Positions 25,642-34,547 of a stretch of 64,000 bases of DNA are shown here, piece after piece (position 1 is the first letter of the stretch; each line of letters begins with the position of its first letter). The notes beneath the pieces are model-generated. The model did no database searches and was not told the DNA's origin. It saw only the letters and a program-made list of their open reading frames with translations. The position numbers and the translations under genes were made by a program. Origin of the DNA: JAPSGM01 sp963777045 (GTDB lineage Bacteria; Chloroflexota; Limnocylindria; QHBO01); NCBI GenBank assembly GCA_963777045.1, contig CAVZPD010000015.1, positions 280,394 through 344,393 on the forward strand, written 5' to 3'.

Positions 25642-26742
25642 CTAGCCGTCGGCCCTCAGGATTGAGGCAACGGCCGCCGTCCGCGCTGCGCGCCCGGCGA
25701 CGCCCAGCTTCACGTACGCGTTCGAAAGGTGGCGTTCGACCGTGCGAACGCTCAGGTGCAGGCCCGCGGCGATCTCGATGTTGCTCGAGCCGGCGGACGC
25801 CATCTCGATCACCTCTCGCTCACGGCGGCTGAGCGCCCTCACCGCGTCGGAGCGGGGGAGCGCGGCGCCCAACCGATCGGGCTCAAGGAAGGTGGCGACC
25901 TCGGACATGAAGGCCTGCCAGGCCGGTTCATCGGCGAGCAGGATGTGGTTGCTCGACTGCAGCGGCACGAGCCGGGCGCCCGGCACCAGGCTGGCGAGCT
26001 CGTGCGCCTCCTCGAAGGGGACGTTCCGATCGTCGACGGCGTTGAGGACGAGCACCGGCCGTGCGAGCGCTCCCAGCCGATCCCGCAGGTCGATTCGCTG
26101 ACGTTCGATCCGCGAGCGCAGCATGTTCCCGGTCGAGGTCGAGGTTCGCTGCAGCTCGTCGAACCACGACAGCTGGGCCTCGGTCGCCTCCGGGATGAAC
26201 ATCGTGGTGAAGACACGGCGGAAGATCGGGTCGCGCTTCGCCCAGCCAGCCTCGATCATGGCGCGGAAGGCGACCTCTTCCGGCGGTGGATCGGGGAAGT
26301 AGTGGGGAGCGCCGACCCCGGAACCCCCGTAGACCACGATCCGGGTCACCCGATCCGGGTGGCGCAGCGCATATTCGAGAGCAACCGGGGAGCCCCCCGA
26401 CATCCCGAGCAGCGCGAACCGGTCGAACCCCAGGTCCTCCACGACCGCCTCGAGGTCGGCGACACGCGCGTCAAGCGAGAAGTCTTGCGCGTTCCAGTCG
26501 GAGAGGCCGAAGCCACGTTCGTCGTATCGGATCAACGTGCTGATCGCACCCAGGTCCTCGAGGAAGTGCCGCCATACCGGGCTCTCCCAATCGTGTTGCA
26601 GGTGGCTCAGCCAGCACGAGACGACCAGCAACGGAGGGCCCTCACCGTGCACGGCGTAGGCGATCCGATCGCCGTCCTTCCCCCGGCAGAATCGGATGCG
26701 CTGGGTCTGTTCTGCGGCCGATCGCCTGCCTGCCCGCACCAC
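25642..26742 (-). CDS. Alpha/beta hydrolase fused to a LuxR-type HTH
   Basis: About 366 residues from GTG 26742 (GTG 26739 equally possible). Residues ~15-275 are an alpha/beta hydrolase: nucleophile Ser in GMSGGSP (~118), acid in VDDRNVP (~221) and His in SSNHILLAD (~252). Residues ~295-360 are a GerE/LuxR helix-turn-helix (LSRREREVIEMA...SVRTVERHL). Such fusions are thought to sense a small molecule through the hydrolase fold and bind DNA with the other domain. The gene diverges from the aldehyde dehydrogenase across array B. Confidence 0.85.
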   Translation of the reverse strand: MVRAGRRSAAEQTQRIRFCRGKDGDRIAYAVHGEGPPLLVVSCWLSHLQHDWESPVWRHFLEDLGAISTLIRYDERGFGLSDWNAQDFSLDARVADLEAVVEDLGFDRFALLGMSGGSPVALEYALRHPDRVTRIVVYGGSGVGAPHYFPDPPPEEVAFRAMIEAGWAKRDPIFRRVFTTMFIPEATEAQLSWFDELQRTSTSTGNMLRSRIERQRIDLRDRLGALARPVLVLNAVDDRNVPFEEAHELASLVPGARLVPLQSSNHILLADEPAWQAFMSEVATFLEPDRLGAALPRSDAVRALSRREREVIEMASAGSSNIEIAAGLHLSVRTVERHLSNAYVKLGVAGRAARTAAVASILRADG

Positions 26743-26798
26743 GCTCCAATGGTACGAGGGGTGTCGAGTTGTGCCGCGTCCGCCGGCCGGCGGATCCT

Positions 26799-26990
26799 GT
26801 TGCGCCGGCTGCAACGATCCGCTCCGAATGGGCGTCGGTCCAGCTCGTCGGGAGTGGTTTGTGGCGCTGGGTGCAATGCCAGGCGCGGGAGGCGCCCTTC
26901 CTGCGCGCTCTGTTGCCGCGGACGCAACGATCCACGCCGGAAGGCATGCCAGGGCGATGCTCCGGAGTGGCCTGTGGCGCTGGCTGCAAC
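26799..26990. repeat. Quartet array B (GTTGC-N7-GCAAC), spacing 62/51/62
   Basis: Four 17-mers start at 26799 (GTTGCGCCGGCTGCAAC), 26861 (GTGGCGCTGGGTGCAAT), 26912 (GTTGCCGCGGACGCAAC) and 26974 (GTGGCGCTGGCTGCAAC). Units 1 and 3 have perfect 5-base arms. Distances are 62, 51 and 62, about 6, 5 and 6 helical turns. The region lies between divergent genes. On the other strand its units resemble those of array D at 62.4 kb, including the core GTTGCAGCCAGCGC. Confidence 0.8.
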
Positions 26991-27057
26991 GCCGCGCGCG
27001 GGGAGGCGTTGGAGTCGCGTGCCGCTGCGCGCGAGGGGCGAGCGTAGAATCGAGATC

Positions 27058-28500
27058 ATGACGACACACGTGGGCGCCCAGACCGTCCCGATCTACCTGG
27101 CCGGCGAGTTCGTTGAGGCGGGCACCCCGCTGGAGGTCCGCAACCCGGCCAGCGGGGAGCTGGTGGGCACCACATTCCAGGCGGGCCCCGATGAGCTGGA
27201 ACGCGCGACGCAGGCGGCTGTCGAGGCGTTCGCGACGATGCGAAGGCTGGCCAGCTACGAGCGCCGCGACGCCCTTGCGCACGTGGGCGACCGCATCATC
27301 GAAGAGGCCGATGAGCTCGCCGAGCTGCTCACCCGCGAGTCGGGCAAGCCGATCAAGGATGCGCGCGGCGAGGTTGCCCGCGCGGCACTCACCTTCCGCA
27401 CCGCAGGCGAGGAGGCGCTCCGCATCAACGGTGAGTGGCTCCCGCTGGACTGGAACGCGGCCAGCAGGGGCCGCAGCGGGATCGTGCGGCGCTACCCGAT
27501 CGGCCCGGTGGCCGGCATCAGCCCCTTCAACTTCCCCCTCAACCTGGCCGCGCACAAGGTCGCCCCGGCCATCGCCGCGGGCTGCAGCATCGTGCTCAAG
27601 CCGCCGTCGAAGGACCCGCTGGTGATGCTGCGCGTGGCCCAGTACATCGACGAGACCGATCTGCCGAAGGGCGCGGTGAGCATCCTGCCCATGGATCGGC
27701 CCACCGGCGATGCGATGGTGCGCGACGACCGCTTCAAGCTCCTCTCCTTCACCGGTTCCCCGAGCGTGGGCTGGAAGATGAAGGCCGAGGCGGGCAAGAA
27801 GAAGGTGGTGCTCGAACTGGGCGGCAACGCCGGCGCCATCGTCGACGAGACCGCCGACCTCGACTGGGCGGCCAGCCGGCTGGTCTACGGGGCGTTCGCG
27901 TACGCCGGGCAGGTCTGCATCAGCGTCCAGCGCATCTACGTGGTCGACGCCGCCTACGATGCCTTCGTCGACCGCTACCTGGAGAAGGTGCGCGCCGTGA
28001 CGGTTGGCGACCCCCTCGACCCGGACACGGACCTTGGCCCGATGGTCGACCGCAGGGCCGTCGAGCGCACCCACGAGTGGGTCCAGGAGGCGCTCCAGCA
28101 GGGAGCAACCGCCCTCACGGGCGACGAGCCGAACGGTCTCTTCTACCCGCCGACCGTGCTGGTCGACGTCCCGAAGAGCAGCCGCGTCTGCGGCGAGGAG
28201 GTCTTCGCCCCGGTCGTCAACCTCTTCCGCGTGCCGGACTTCGACGCAGCGGTCAGGGAGATCAACGACAGCCAGTTCGGCCTGCAGTGCGGCGTCTTCA
28301 CCAACGACATGCAGCGCACGCTGACGGCGCACGACGAGCTGGAGGTGGGTGGCGTGATCGTCAACGACATCCCGACCTGGCGCATCGACCACATGCCCTA
28401 CGGCGGGGTGAAGGACTCCGGACTGGGCCGCGAGGGCCTGCGCTACTCGATCGAGGACATGACCGAGCCGCGCCTGCTCGCCTTCGTCCGCCCGCTGTAG
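27058..28500 (+). CDS. NAD(P)-dependent aldehyde dehydrogenase
   Basis: 480 residues. It oxidises an aldehyde to an acid using NAD(P). Asn158 is in SPFNFPLN, Glu253 in LELGGNAG and the catalytic Cys287 in GQVCISVQR, all in family positions. Similarity in length and motifs suits the lactaldehyde, succinate-semialdehyde or non-phosphorylating glyceraldehyde-3-phosphate branch; I cannot choose. ATG 27058 follows a -10 box TAGAAT (27045-27050) by seven bases, so the mRNA is probably leaderless. A Rieske gene follows 12 bases after the stop. Confidence 0.9.
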   Translation: MTTHVGAQTVPIYLAGEFVEAGTPLEVRNPASGELVGTTFQAGPDELERATQAAVEAFATMRRLASYERRDALAHVGDRIIEEADELAELLTRESGKPIKDARGEVARAALTFRTAGEEALRINGEWLPLDWNAASRGRSGIVRRYPIGPVAGISPFNFPLNLAAHKVAPAIAAGCSIVLKPPSKDPLVMLRVAQYIDETDLPKGAVSILPMDRPTGDAMVRDDRFKLLSFTGSPSVGWKMKAEAGKKKVVLELGGNAGAIVDETADLDWAASRLVYGAFAYAGQVCISVQRIYVVDAAYDAFVDRYLEKVRAVTVGDPLDPDTDLGPMVDRRAVERTHEWVQEALQQGATALTGDEPNGLFYPPTVLVDVPKSSRVCGEEVFAPVVNLFRVPDFDAAVREINDSQFGLQCGVFTNDMQRTLTAHDELEVGGVIVNDIPTWRIDHMPYGGVKDSGLGREGLRYSIEDMTEPRLLAFVRPL

Positions 28501-28512
28501 CCGCGCTCGCGC

Positions 28513-28857
28513 ATGACCACCGCCGTTCGCTTCGCCCGCGTGCTCCGGACCGATGAGCTGCGCGACGGTGAGCTGATGCCCGTGGAGATCGACGGCACGC
28601 CGGTGGTCCTGGTGCGCCACGCCGGCGAGTTCTTCGCCGTGCAGAACAACTGCAGCCACAAGGACTTCCCGCTCTCGGAGGCCGGCTTCGACCCGCGAGA
28701 CGAGGTCCTCGTCTGCGCCTGGCATGGCGGCTGCTTCGACGTGCGCAGCGGCGACGCGGTGGTGCCGCCGGCGACCGAGCCGGTCGAGACGTTCCCGGTC
28801 CGCGTCAGCCAATCGGGCTGGGTCGAGATCGGCCTGACCGGCTCCCTGGCCCGATGA
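28513..28857 (+). CDS. Rieske 2Fe-2S ferredoxin
   Basis: 114 residues. Cluster ligands CSH (Cys47, His49) and CAWH (Cys68, His71) are spaced as in soluble Rieske ferredoxins of the NirD/BphF type. It carries electrons to an oxygenase or reductase, but no oxygenase gene is adjacent. It lies just after the aldehyde dehydrogenase and overlaps the next gene by ATGA, so it is in the same operon. Confidence 0.9.
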   Translation: MTTAVRFARVLRTDELRDGELMPVEIDGTPVVLVRHAGEFFAVQNNCSHKDFPLSEAGFDPRDEVLVCAWHGGCFDVRSGDAVVPPATEPVETFPVRVSQSGWVEIGLTGSLAR

Positions 28858-29636
28858 CGATCGAGGCGCTCCCCTTCGTCAACTGGATCTTCTGGGCGGC
28901 GCTCACCTCCGGATCGCTGCTGGTCGTCGGGGTCACCGAGCTGCTGGGAGGGACGACGCGCGGGTACCGGCTCTTCATGGCCTGGCTGCTGCTGGCCTTC
29001 GCCGCCATCCTGCTGCTCTCCGAGCTCAACCTGGCGCTGGGGACGGTGGCCGACGCCACCGCGGAGCTTCGCCGGGGATTGGTGTGGGCCTTCGCCGGCC
29101 TCACCGCCCTCTACTGGCTCGGCTCGCTCGCTGAAGCTGCCGCGTTCAGGGCCTGGCGGTCGGCGGCGGGAGTGGTGGGCATCCTCGCGCTGGTGACCCT
29201 GGCCAACGCGGGCGGTACGCTCAGCCCGTCGCTCTTCGCCGCGCAGCTGATCCTGGCCGCCGTTGCGCTCGGCGCGGTGAACGCCGCGATGCTGCTTGGC
29301 CACTGGTACCTCGTCACGCCAAAGCTCTCGCCGTCGCCCCTGCGCAGGATGATGTGGCTGCTCCTCGCCGCGCTGGGGCTGCAGGCGGTGGTCTTCGCGC
29401 TGGCCATGGTCTTCGTCAGCCACGGCCCGCTGGGTGGGCCGATCGGCTGGTTGACCTGGCTGCGCGTGCTGGTGGGGATCGCCCTCCCCATCGGCATCAC
29501 CGTGCTGGCCTACCTCGCCAGCCGCGCGGCCTCGCTGCAGGCGAGCACCGGCCTCCTCTACATCGGCCTGGCGTTCGTGATGGCCGGCTCCATCGCCGCG
29601 GCCAGCATCACCTACCTGACCGGCGTCCCGGTGTAG
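28854..29636 (+). CDS. Seven-helix membrane protein next to the Rieske gene
   Basis: 260 residues, almost wholly hydrophobic, with about seven or eight helices. His residues are concentrated in LGHWYLVTP (~143-151) and in a later FVSHGPLGG loop. The start overlaps the Rieske stop, so the two are translated together. I recognise the type from actinobacterial and Chloroflexi genomes but no function. A membrane electron-acceptor or haem protein is possible. Confidence 0.6.
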   Translation: MTIEALPFVNWIFWAALTSGSLLVVGVTELLGGTTRGYRLFMAWLLLAFAAILLLSELNLALGTVADATAELRRGLVWAFAGLTALYWLGSLAEAAAFRAWRSAAGVVGILALVTLANAGGTLSPSLFAAQLILAAVALGAVNAAMLLGHWYLVTPKLSPSPLRRMMWLLLAALGLQAVVFALAMVFVSHGPLGGPIGWLTWLRVLVGIALPIGITVLAYLASRAASLQASTGLLYIGLAFVMAGSIAAASITYLTGVPV

Positions 29637-29647
29637 GGTCTGGACCG

Positions 29648-30304
29648 ATGCAGATCAGGGTCCGCACCTTCGCGACCCTGCGGGAGGCCTCCGCCGACCG
29701 CCTCCAGCTGGTGCTGGCCGAACCTGCGAGCGTTGCCGATGCCTGGGCGGCAATGGTGGAGCGCCACCCGGGACTGGCGCCGCACCGCGAGTTCGTGCGT
29801 GCGGCACGCAACGGGAGCTACGCCGGCTGGGACGAGCCGCTCGCCGATGGCGACGAGGTCGCCTTCCTGCCCCCGGTCAGCGGCGGCGCAACCTCCGGCC
29901 TGACGGATGGGCCGATCGACGTGGCCGCGTTGGAGACCGCCGTGGCCGGGCTCCAGCACGGTGCGCTGGTCTCCTTCATCGGTCGCGCGCGGCGCACCTC
30001 GGACGATGGACGCGAGGTCGTCGAGCTCGAGTACGAGGTCTACGCCGAGATGGCCGAACGCGTCCTCGCCCAGCTGGCGGCCGAGGCAGAGGAGCGCTGG
30101 ATGGGCGTTGCAGCGGCCGTGGTCCACCGCACCGGCGTGGTGCCCCTGGGCGAGGCAGCGGTGGCCATCGTCACCGCAGCGCCGCACCGTTCGGCCGCGT
30201 ACGAGGCGAACCGCTTCATCATCGAGGCGATCAAGGAGCGGCTGCCGATCTGGAAGCGCGAACGCTTCCCCGATGGTACGGAGTGGAAGCGCCCGGGGGC
30301 CTAG
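29648..30304 (+). CDS. MoaD-MoaE fusion, molybdopterin synthase (MoaX type)
   Basis: 218 residues. Residues 1-80 are a MoaD ubiquitin-like domain ending PPVSGG, and ~90-218 are MoaE with the conserved KERLPIWKRE (196-205). Molybdopterin synthase converts cyclic pyranopterin monophosphate to molybdopterin. MoaD must end in a free Gly-Gly to carry the thiocarboxylate, so the fused protein should be cut after Gly80, as reported for mycobacterial MoaX. ATG 29648 sits eight bases after a -10-like TAGGGT. The stop overlaps the opposite-strand gene. Confidence 0.9.
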   Translation: MQIRVRTFATLREASADRLQLVLAEPASVADAWAAMVERHPGLAPHREFVRAARNGSYAGWDEPLADGDEVAFLPPVSGGATSGLTDGPIDVAALETAVAGLQHGALVSFIGRARRTSDDGREVVELEYEVYAEMAERVLAQLAAEAEERWMGVAAAVVHRTGVVPLGEAAVAIVTAAPHRSAAYEANRFIIEAIKERLPIWKRERFPDGTEWKRPGA

Positions 30305-30858
30305 GGTGACACCCGGGACAGCCAGGCATCGGCCTCCTCGGGGGAGCGCAGGTGGACGATGGCCAGCTGGGGGTACTGGCGAAGGAGGTCCGGGTACTCG
30401 CGCCTGCGCCGATGGTAGGTCGAAAGGATCCACCACAGCAGCCCCTCCCGACCCACAAGGTGATTCCTGAGCCGCTCGCGATTGCCGGTGCCCGGCCAGA
30501 TCTCCTCTTGCGAGCGGAGTCGGCGCCGGGTCCGTATCAGGTATCTGCGAAGGACCGTGCGCAGCGGGTAGTCGAGCCAGATCACGGCATTTGCGCGTGC
30601 CCAGACCAGGTCGCGCGATACAGAGTAGTTGCCGTCCATCACCCACGAATCGCGCGCGACGGCAACCGCCACCCGGGATCGCATCTGCTCCCCGGTCGCG
30701 TTGGTCCAGTTCGGGCCCCAGTTCAGCGCGTCAAGCTCCACGTGCTGCACCCCGAGTCGATCGGCCAGGCCTGCGGCGAACGTCGTCTTGCCGGAGCAGC
30801 TGGTGCCGACCACGTTGACGCGGCGGTGCGGGAAGTCGAGATCCGTCGGTCCCGGCAT
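30301..30858 (-). CDS. P-loop kinase of the topology-modulation / adenylate-kinase-like family
   Basis: 185 residues. Walker A GTSCSGKTT lies at ~18-26, with the LDALNWGPNW segment (~43-52) and the DGNYS (~75) typical of FlaR/YlbK-type topology-modulation proteins. These are small ATPases related to adenylate and shikimate kinases, and the true substrate is unknown. ATG 30858 follows -10 box TAGAAT (30868-30873) by nine bases. It converges on MoaX with the stop codons sharing CTAG. Confidence 0.75.
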   Translation of the reverse strand: MPGPTDLDFPHRRVNVVGTSCSGKTTFAAGLADRLGVQHVELDALNWGPNWTNATGEQMRSRVAVAVARDSWVMDGNYSVSRDLVWARANAVIWLDYPLRTVLRRYLIRTRRRLRSQEEIWPGTGNRERLRNHLVGREGLLWWILSTYHRRRREYPDLLRQYPQLAIVHLRSPEEADAWLSRVSP

Positions 30859-30924
30859 GGCCGACCGATTCTAGGCGTGGTGCCAGTTGGCACAACGGCG
30901 GCGGGGCAGGCACAATGCGCGCTG

Positions 30925-32037
30925 ATGTCGACGCCAAAGCCCGGGCAGATCCGCTGCCCCACCTGTCTCCGATCGACGCCGCCCGCTGCCTACTGCACGC
31001 AGTGCGGTTCGCCGATCCCTCCGTCCGCGCGCGTCCGTCCTCGTGGCATGGACCGCGACGAGCTCGAGGATCGAGTCCGGCGACGTCCGGGAGAAGGCGG
31101 CTTCCGTCGCGGGCAGCAGATCGACGAGACGCCGGCCAGTGCGGGCTACGTTCCGTACGAGCCGGAGCCGGAGGATGCGCTGGCCGTCCGTCCCGACGGC
31201 GGCGAGCCCGGAGTCTACGGAGGGCCGCCTTCATCGGCGGCAGAGGAGACGGACGAGATCGAGCCCGCGCCCGCCTGGGCCAGCGCCGCGGCTCCACCAC
31301 CGCCGGAGCCACGCCCGGATGAACGTCCCTACCAGGCGCCGGTCGATGACGAGCCGTACCGCGATGCGGCCGACGACTACGACGATCGAGCCTACGGCGA
31401 GGCGGAGGATGCCTACGCCTACCCGTATGCCGGGCCCGCGGAAGACGGCGGTCGCCGCGCCAACAACTCCCTGGCGATCATGGGTTTCGTCGTCCTCTGC
31501 GTGCTGGCACTGGCGGTCGGCGCCGTGCTGGCGGGTCTCTTGAGTGAGGAACAGGTGGGACAGGCGTCACCCACCCCGGCGACCAGCAGCGCACCAGCGA
31601 CCGAGCAGCCCACCGAGACTCCCAGCAGCGCACCCACCGAGACGGGCGCCGAGGCCACGCCGGAGCCCACCGACGGTCCGGTCACCTTTGCCGATGGCGC
31701 CATGTACGAGGTCGAGCCCTGCGGATCCTACGAGTTCACGGCGGATCTGACGGGATGCCGCGTGGATGGCAGCCAGCGCGATAACGGGAATGTCTGGATC
31801 CTGGTCATCTTCGACAGCGCCAAGGGGAGCGACGACGTGACGCTCCAGCTGCGGTCGCAGGGGGAGACGCTGGACAGTCAGGAGAAGACGCTGGGCGACG
31901 TCGTCAACTGCGGCAATAGCTGCCGTGGCCTGATCTGGGGCGCGGTGTACCGAGACCTGCAGCCGGGTCAGTACGACCTGCTGCTGCGACGCAACGGCGA
32001 CTTCGCCGACCGCGCCAGCTTCACCGTGGGGGGCTGA
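30925..32037 (+). CDS. Zinc-ribbon, single-pass membrane protein with extracellular domain
   Basis: 370 residues. An N-terminal zinc ribbon (CPTC...CTQCG, residues ~10-27) is followed by a long acidic, Pro/Tyr/Asp-rich cytoplasmic linker, one membrane helix (~190-210), a Thr/Pro/Ala-rich stalk (~215-260) and a ~110-residue C-terminal domain with four Cys. The layout resembles a sensor or scaffold that passes signals across the membrane, though the ligand is unknown. A -10 box CACAAT ends eight bases before ATG 30925. Confidence 0.65.
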   Translation: MSTPKPGQIRCPTCLRSTPPAAYCTQCGSPIPPSARVRPRGMDRDELEDRVRRRPGEGGFRRGQQIDETPASAGYVPYEPEPEDALAVRPDGGEPGVYGGPPSSAAEETDEIEPAPAWASAAAPPPPEPRPDERPYQAPVDDEPYRDAADDYDDRAYGEAEDAYAYPYAGPAEDGGRRANNSLAIMGFVVLCVLALAVGAVLAGLLSEEQVGQASPTPATSSAPATEQPTETPSSAPTETGAEATPEPTDGPVTFADGAMYEVEPCGSYEFTADLTGCRVDGSQRDNGNVWILVIFDSAKGSDDVTLQLRSQGETLDSQEKTLGDVVNCGNSCRGLIWGAVYRDLQPGQYDLLLRRNGDFADRASFTVGG

Positions 32038-32038
32038 C

Positions 32039-33100
32039 TCAGGCGAACGTCGGCCGCGGCGCGTCGCCTCGCTCACGGCGCCGCGCGGCGAGCGCGCTCA
32101 ATGCCTCCATCACGCAGCGGTTGGCGGCGGCGGCGGTAACCTCGGAGACATCGTACGGGGGCGCAACCTCGACGACGTCCATGCCGGCCAGCTCCACGGA
32201 ACCGACGATCTGGCGTACGGCGCGCAGGAGCTCCCGGGTGAGCATGCCGCCGGGCTCGGGCGTGCCGGTCCCGGGCGCCATGCCGGGATCGATGACGTCG
32301 ATATCGATCGACAGGTAGATCACCTCCGGCCCGTCGAGCGCCTCGGCGATGGCGTCGGCCACGACCGCCTCCGCGCCGCGCTCCTCGATCTCCGTCATGA
32401 AGTGGTAGCGCAACCCGTTGCGCCTCATCCAGTCCAGCGTCTCCGGCGGCGGCCAGTAGCCGCGCAGCCCGACCTGCACGAAGTTGCGGCCGGCGACCGC
32501 GCCCGATTCGATCAGCCGCCGCATCGGCGTCCCGTGCGAGCGCAGTACGCCCCACGTGGTGGCGGCGGCATCGGCGTGGGCGTCGAAGTGGACGACGCCG
32601 AGACGTCGCGGCGCCACGTGCTGGGCGACGGCCGAGGCCGACGGGAAGGTGACCGAGTGATCGCCGCCGAGGACGATCGGGATGGCGCCCGTCTCGGCGA
32701 TGGCCGCCACCTTGCGCCGGATCACCTCGTGGGCACGGTCGGGGTTGGCCGGAATGATGGGCGCGTCCCCCGCGTCCACCACGTCGAGCCACTCGAACGG
32801 CTGGATGCCGAGCTGCAGGGAGTTGACCGATCCGGCGTGGTAGGTGGCGGTCCGGATGGCGCGTGGCCCGAAGCGGGCGCCGGGACGGTGGCTGACCGCG
32901 TCGTCGAACGGCGCACCGATGATCGCGACGTCCGGCTGGCGGTCGGCGACGGCCGCGTCGTCAAGCCACGGCAACTTCTGGAAGCTGGCGGCCCCGACGT
33001 AGGCGGGCAGGTCGAAGTCGGCGAACTCGTGGTACGGGTCCACCCCGCTGGGCGGGTTCTCGTCGTTCGTGCCGCGATGGCGGCGCTTCTCGTCAGCCAT
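32039..33100 (-). CDS. speB: Agmatinase-like ureohydrolase
   Basis: 353 residues. The dimanganese site is complete: GGDHS (145-149), DAHAD (173-177) and SIDIDVIDP (264-272). The enzyme hydrolyses a guanidino compound to urea. HGTPMRR after the second motif and the absence of arginase-specific loops favour agmatinase or a related ureohydrolase (for example guanidinobutyrase). AAGGAGA lies upstream of ATG 33100. It is convergent with the zinc-ribbon protein. Confidence 0.85.
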   Translation of the reverse strand: MADEKRRHRGTNDENPPSGVDPYHEFADFDLPAYVGAASFQKLPWLDDAAVADRQPDVAIIGAPFDDAVSHRPGARFGPRAIRTATYHAGSVNSLQLGIQPFEWLDVVDAGDAPIIPANPDRAHEVIRRKVAAIAETGAIPIVLGGDHSVTFPSASAVAQHVAPRRLGVVHFDAHADAAATTWGVLRSHGTPMRRLIESGAVAGRNFVQVGLRGYWPPPETLDWMRRNGLRYHFMTEIEERGAEAVVADAIAEALDGPEVIYLSIDIDVIDPGMAPGTGTPEPGGMLTRELLRAVRQIVGSVELAGMDVVEVAPPYDVSEVTAAAANRCVMEALSALAARRRERGDAPRPTFA

Positions 33101-33225
33101 GGGTGGCGAGAGGTCTCCTTCGTCTGAAGCGGACGCCGTCGCGGCGCGGAGCAGGTCCGCTCGAAGCCGAAGCGCGGGCGATGGTACCAGAGCCCGCCGG
33201 TCGTCCTGCTACCATCGGGCTGAAG

Positions 33226-33621
33226 ATGGCGCCGCCGGACCGCATCTACACCGTCGACGAAGCCAATGCCCTCGTGCCGGAGGTGCGGGCGATCCTCCTC
33301 CAGATGGGGTTCGAGGAGGCGCGCGTCGAGCGCATCCACGAGGAGCTGCACCGGCGCCTGGAGGGGAACGGCGACCCGGCGTCGCGCAAGGTGGCGGATC
33401 GGCTCGAGGTCCAGATGAGCGAGATCTCCGACGGGATCAGGAGCCTGCTCGCGCACCTCCAGGATCGGGGGATCGTGGTGCGCGATCTCGAGATGGGGCT
33501 CGTCGACTTCCCCGGCGAGCGCGAGGGCCGGCGCATCTGGCTCTGCTGGCGACTCGCCGACCCGGCGGTCGCCTTCTGGCACGGGACGGATGAGGGCTAC
33601 GCCAGCCGGAAGCCGTGGTGA
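33226..33621 (+). CDS. DUF2203 protein
   Basis: 131 residues. It has the family start RIYTVDEANALVPEVRAILLQM, a charged helical middle and the terminal GRRIWLCWRLADPAVAFWHG block. Function unknown. ATG 33226 is the start that begins with the conserved region; a TACCAT -10 box lies ten bases upstream. The stop overlaps the GTG of the pseudouridine kinase gene, so this protein is translationally coupled to it. Confidence 0.8.
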   Translation: MAPPDRIYTVDEANALVPEVRAILLQMGFEEARVERIHEELHRRLEGNGDPASRKVADRLEVQMSEISDGIRSLLAHLQDRGIVVRDLEMGLVDFPGEREGRRIWLCWRLADPAVAFWHGTDEGYASRKPW

Positions 33622-34547
33622 CGCGCTTCCTGGTCATCGGCGACGCGACGATCGACGTGGCGGTGGCCCCAGCTCATCCGCTGCGCCACGCCGGGGACGT
33701 GCCGGCCACCGTGCGGTTCGGCTTCGGTGGCCAGGGGGCGAACGTCGCTGTGCGACTCGCACGTCGGGGAGCCGAGGTGTCGCTCCTGGCGGCGATCGGC
33801 TCGGATACCGCCGGCCGTCTCATCGCAGAAACGCTCACGGCGGAGGGCGTGCAGCTTGCGCCCGCCACGGTCAGTCGCAGCTCGACCGTGGTCGCGCTGC
33901 TCGACCCCTCGGGCGAACGATCGATGCTCTCGGATCGGCAGCGGCTGCCCAGCGCGGTGTTGGAGCCGGTGCTCGCCGGCGCTTCCTGGATTCACGTCTC
34001 CGCCTACGCCCTGCTCGACGATGACGAGGGTGATGCGCTCGCTGCGTCGCTCGGCGCGCGGCGCGAGGGGATTCGGCTGAGCATCGCGGGCGGCAGCATC
34101 CCGCCGGTGGGCGATGTCGTGTCGCGCATGCTCTCGCGCCTGGCCGTGGCGCGCCCAGAACTGCTGATCGCCAGCCGCGATGAGGCCGCCGCTCTGCTGG
34201 GCGAGACGGCGTCGCCAGCGACCGAGGCCGCTGCCCGCCTCGCCCGCCTCGCTCGACTGGTCATCGTGACCGCCGGTGGCGATGGGTCGTCGGCCTGCGC
34301 GGATGGAGAGTCGATCGAGGTGCCGGCGCACCACACCGCGGCACCCGCGCTGGATGCCACCGGAAGCGGCGACGGCTACTGCGCAGCGCTCATCGCGAAG
34401 CTCGCCGCAGTCGCCTGGCCGCCCCGGTCCGACGAGCTGCGCCGCGCAATGGCAGCGGCGACCCGCGCCGGCTCGCAGGTCGCTCGCGTCTCCGGCGCGC
34501 AGGGCCGGATCCCGGATGAAGCGTCGGCACCCGAGGCACGCCCGTGA
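33618..34547 (+). CDS. psuK: PfkB-family kinase, probably pseudouridine kinase
   Basis: 309 residues from GTG 33618 (GTG 33615 is an alternative). PfkB signatures are visible: GFGGQGANVAVRLARRG (~36-52) and DATGSGDGY with the catalytic Asp (~245-253). By sequence alone it could be any ribokinase-like enzyme. The overlap with psuG identifies it as the kinase that makes pseudouridine 5'-phosphate, the substrate of PsuG, in RNA turnover. Confidence 0.8.
   Translation: MTRFLVIGDATIDVAVAPAHPLRHAGDVPATVRFGFGGQGANVAVRLARRGAEVSLLAAIGSDTAGRLIAETLTAEGVQLAPATVSRSSTVVALLDPSGERSMLSDRQRLPSAVLEPVLAGASWIHVSAYALLDDDEGDALAASLGARREGIRLSIAGGSIPPVGDVVSRMLSRLAVARPELLIASRDEAAALLGETASPATEAAARLARLARLVIVTAGGDGSSACADGESIEVPAHHTAAPALDATGSGDGYCAALIAKLAAVAWPPRSDELRRAMAAATRAGSQVARVSGAQGRIPDEASAPEARP

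Noticed and set aside
26799..26990. CRISPR array
   Set aside because: Repeats are only 17 bases, imperfect, four in number and spaced 51 or 62 bases alternately, and no cas gene is nearby.
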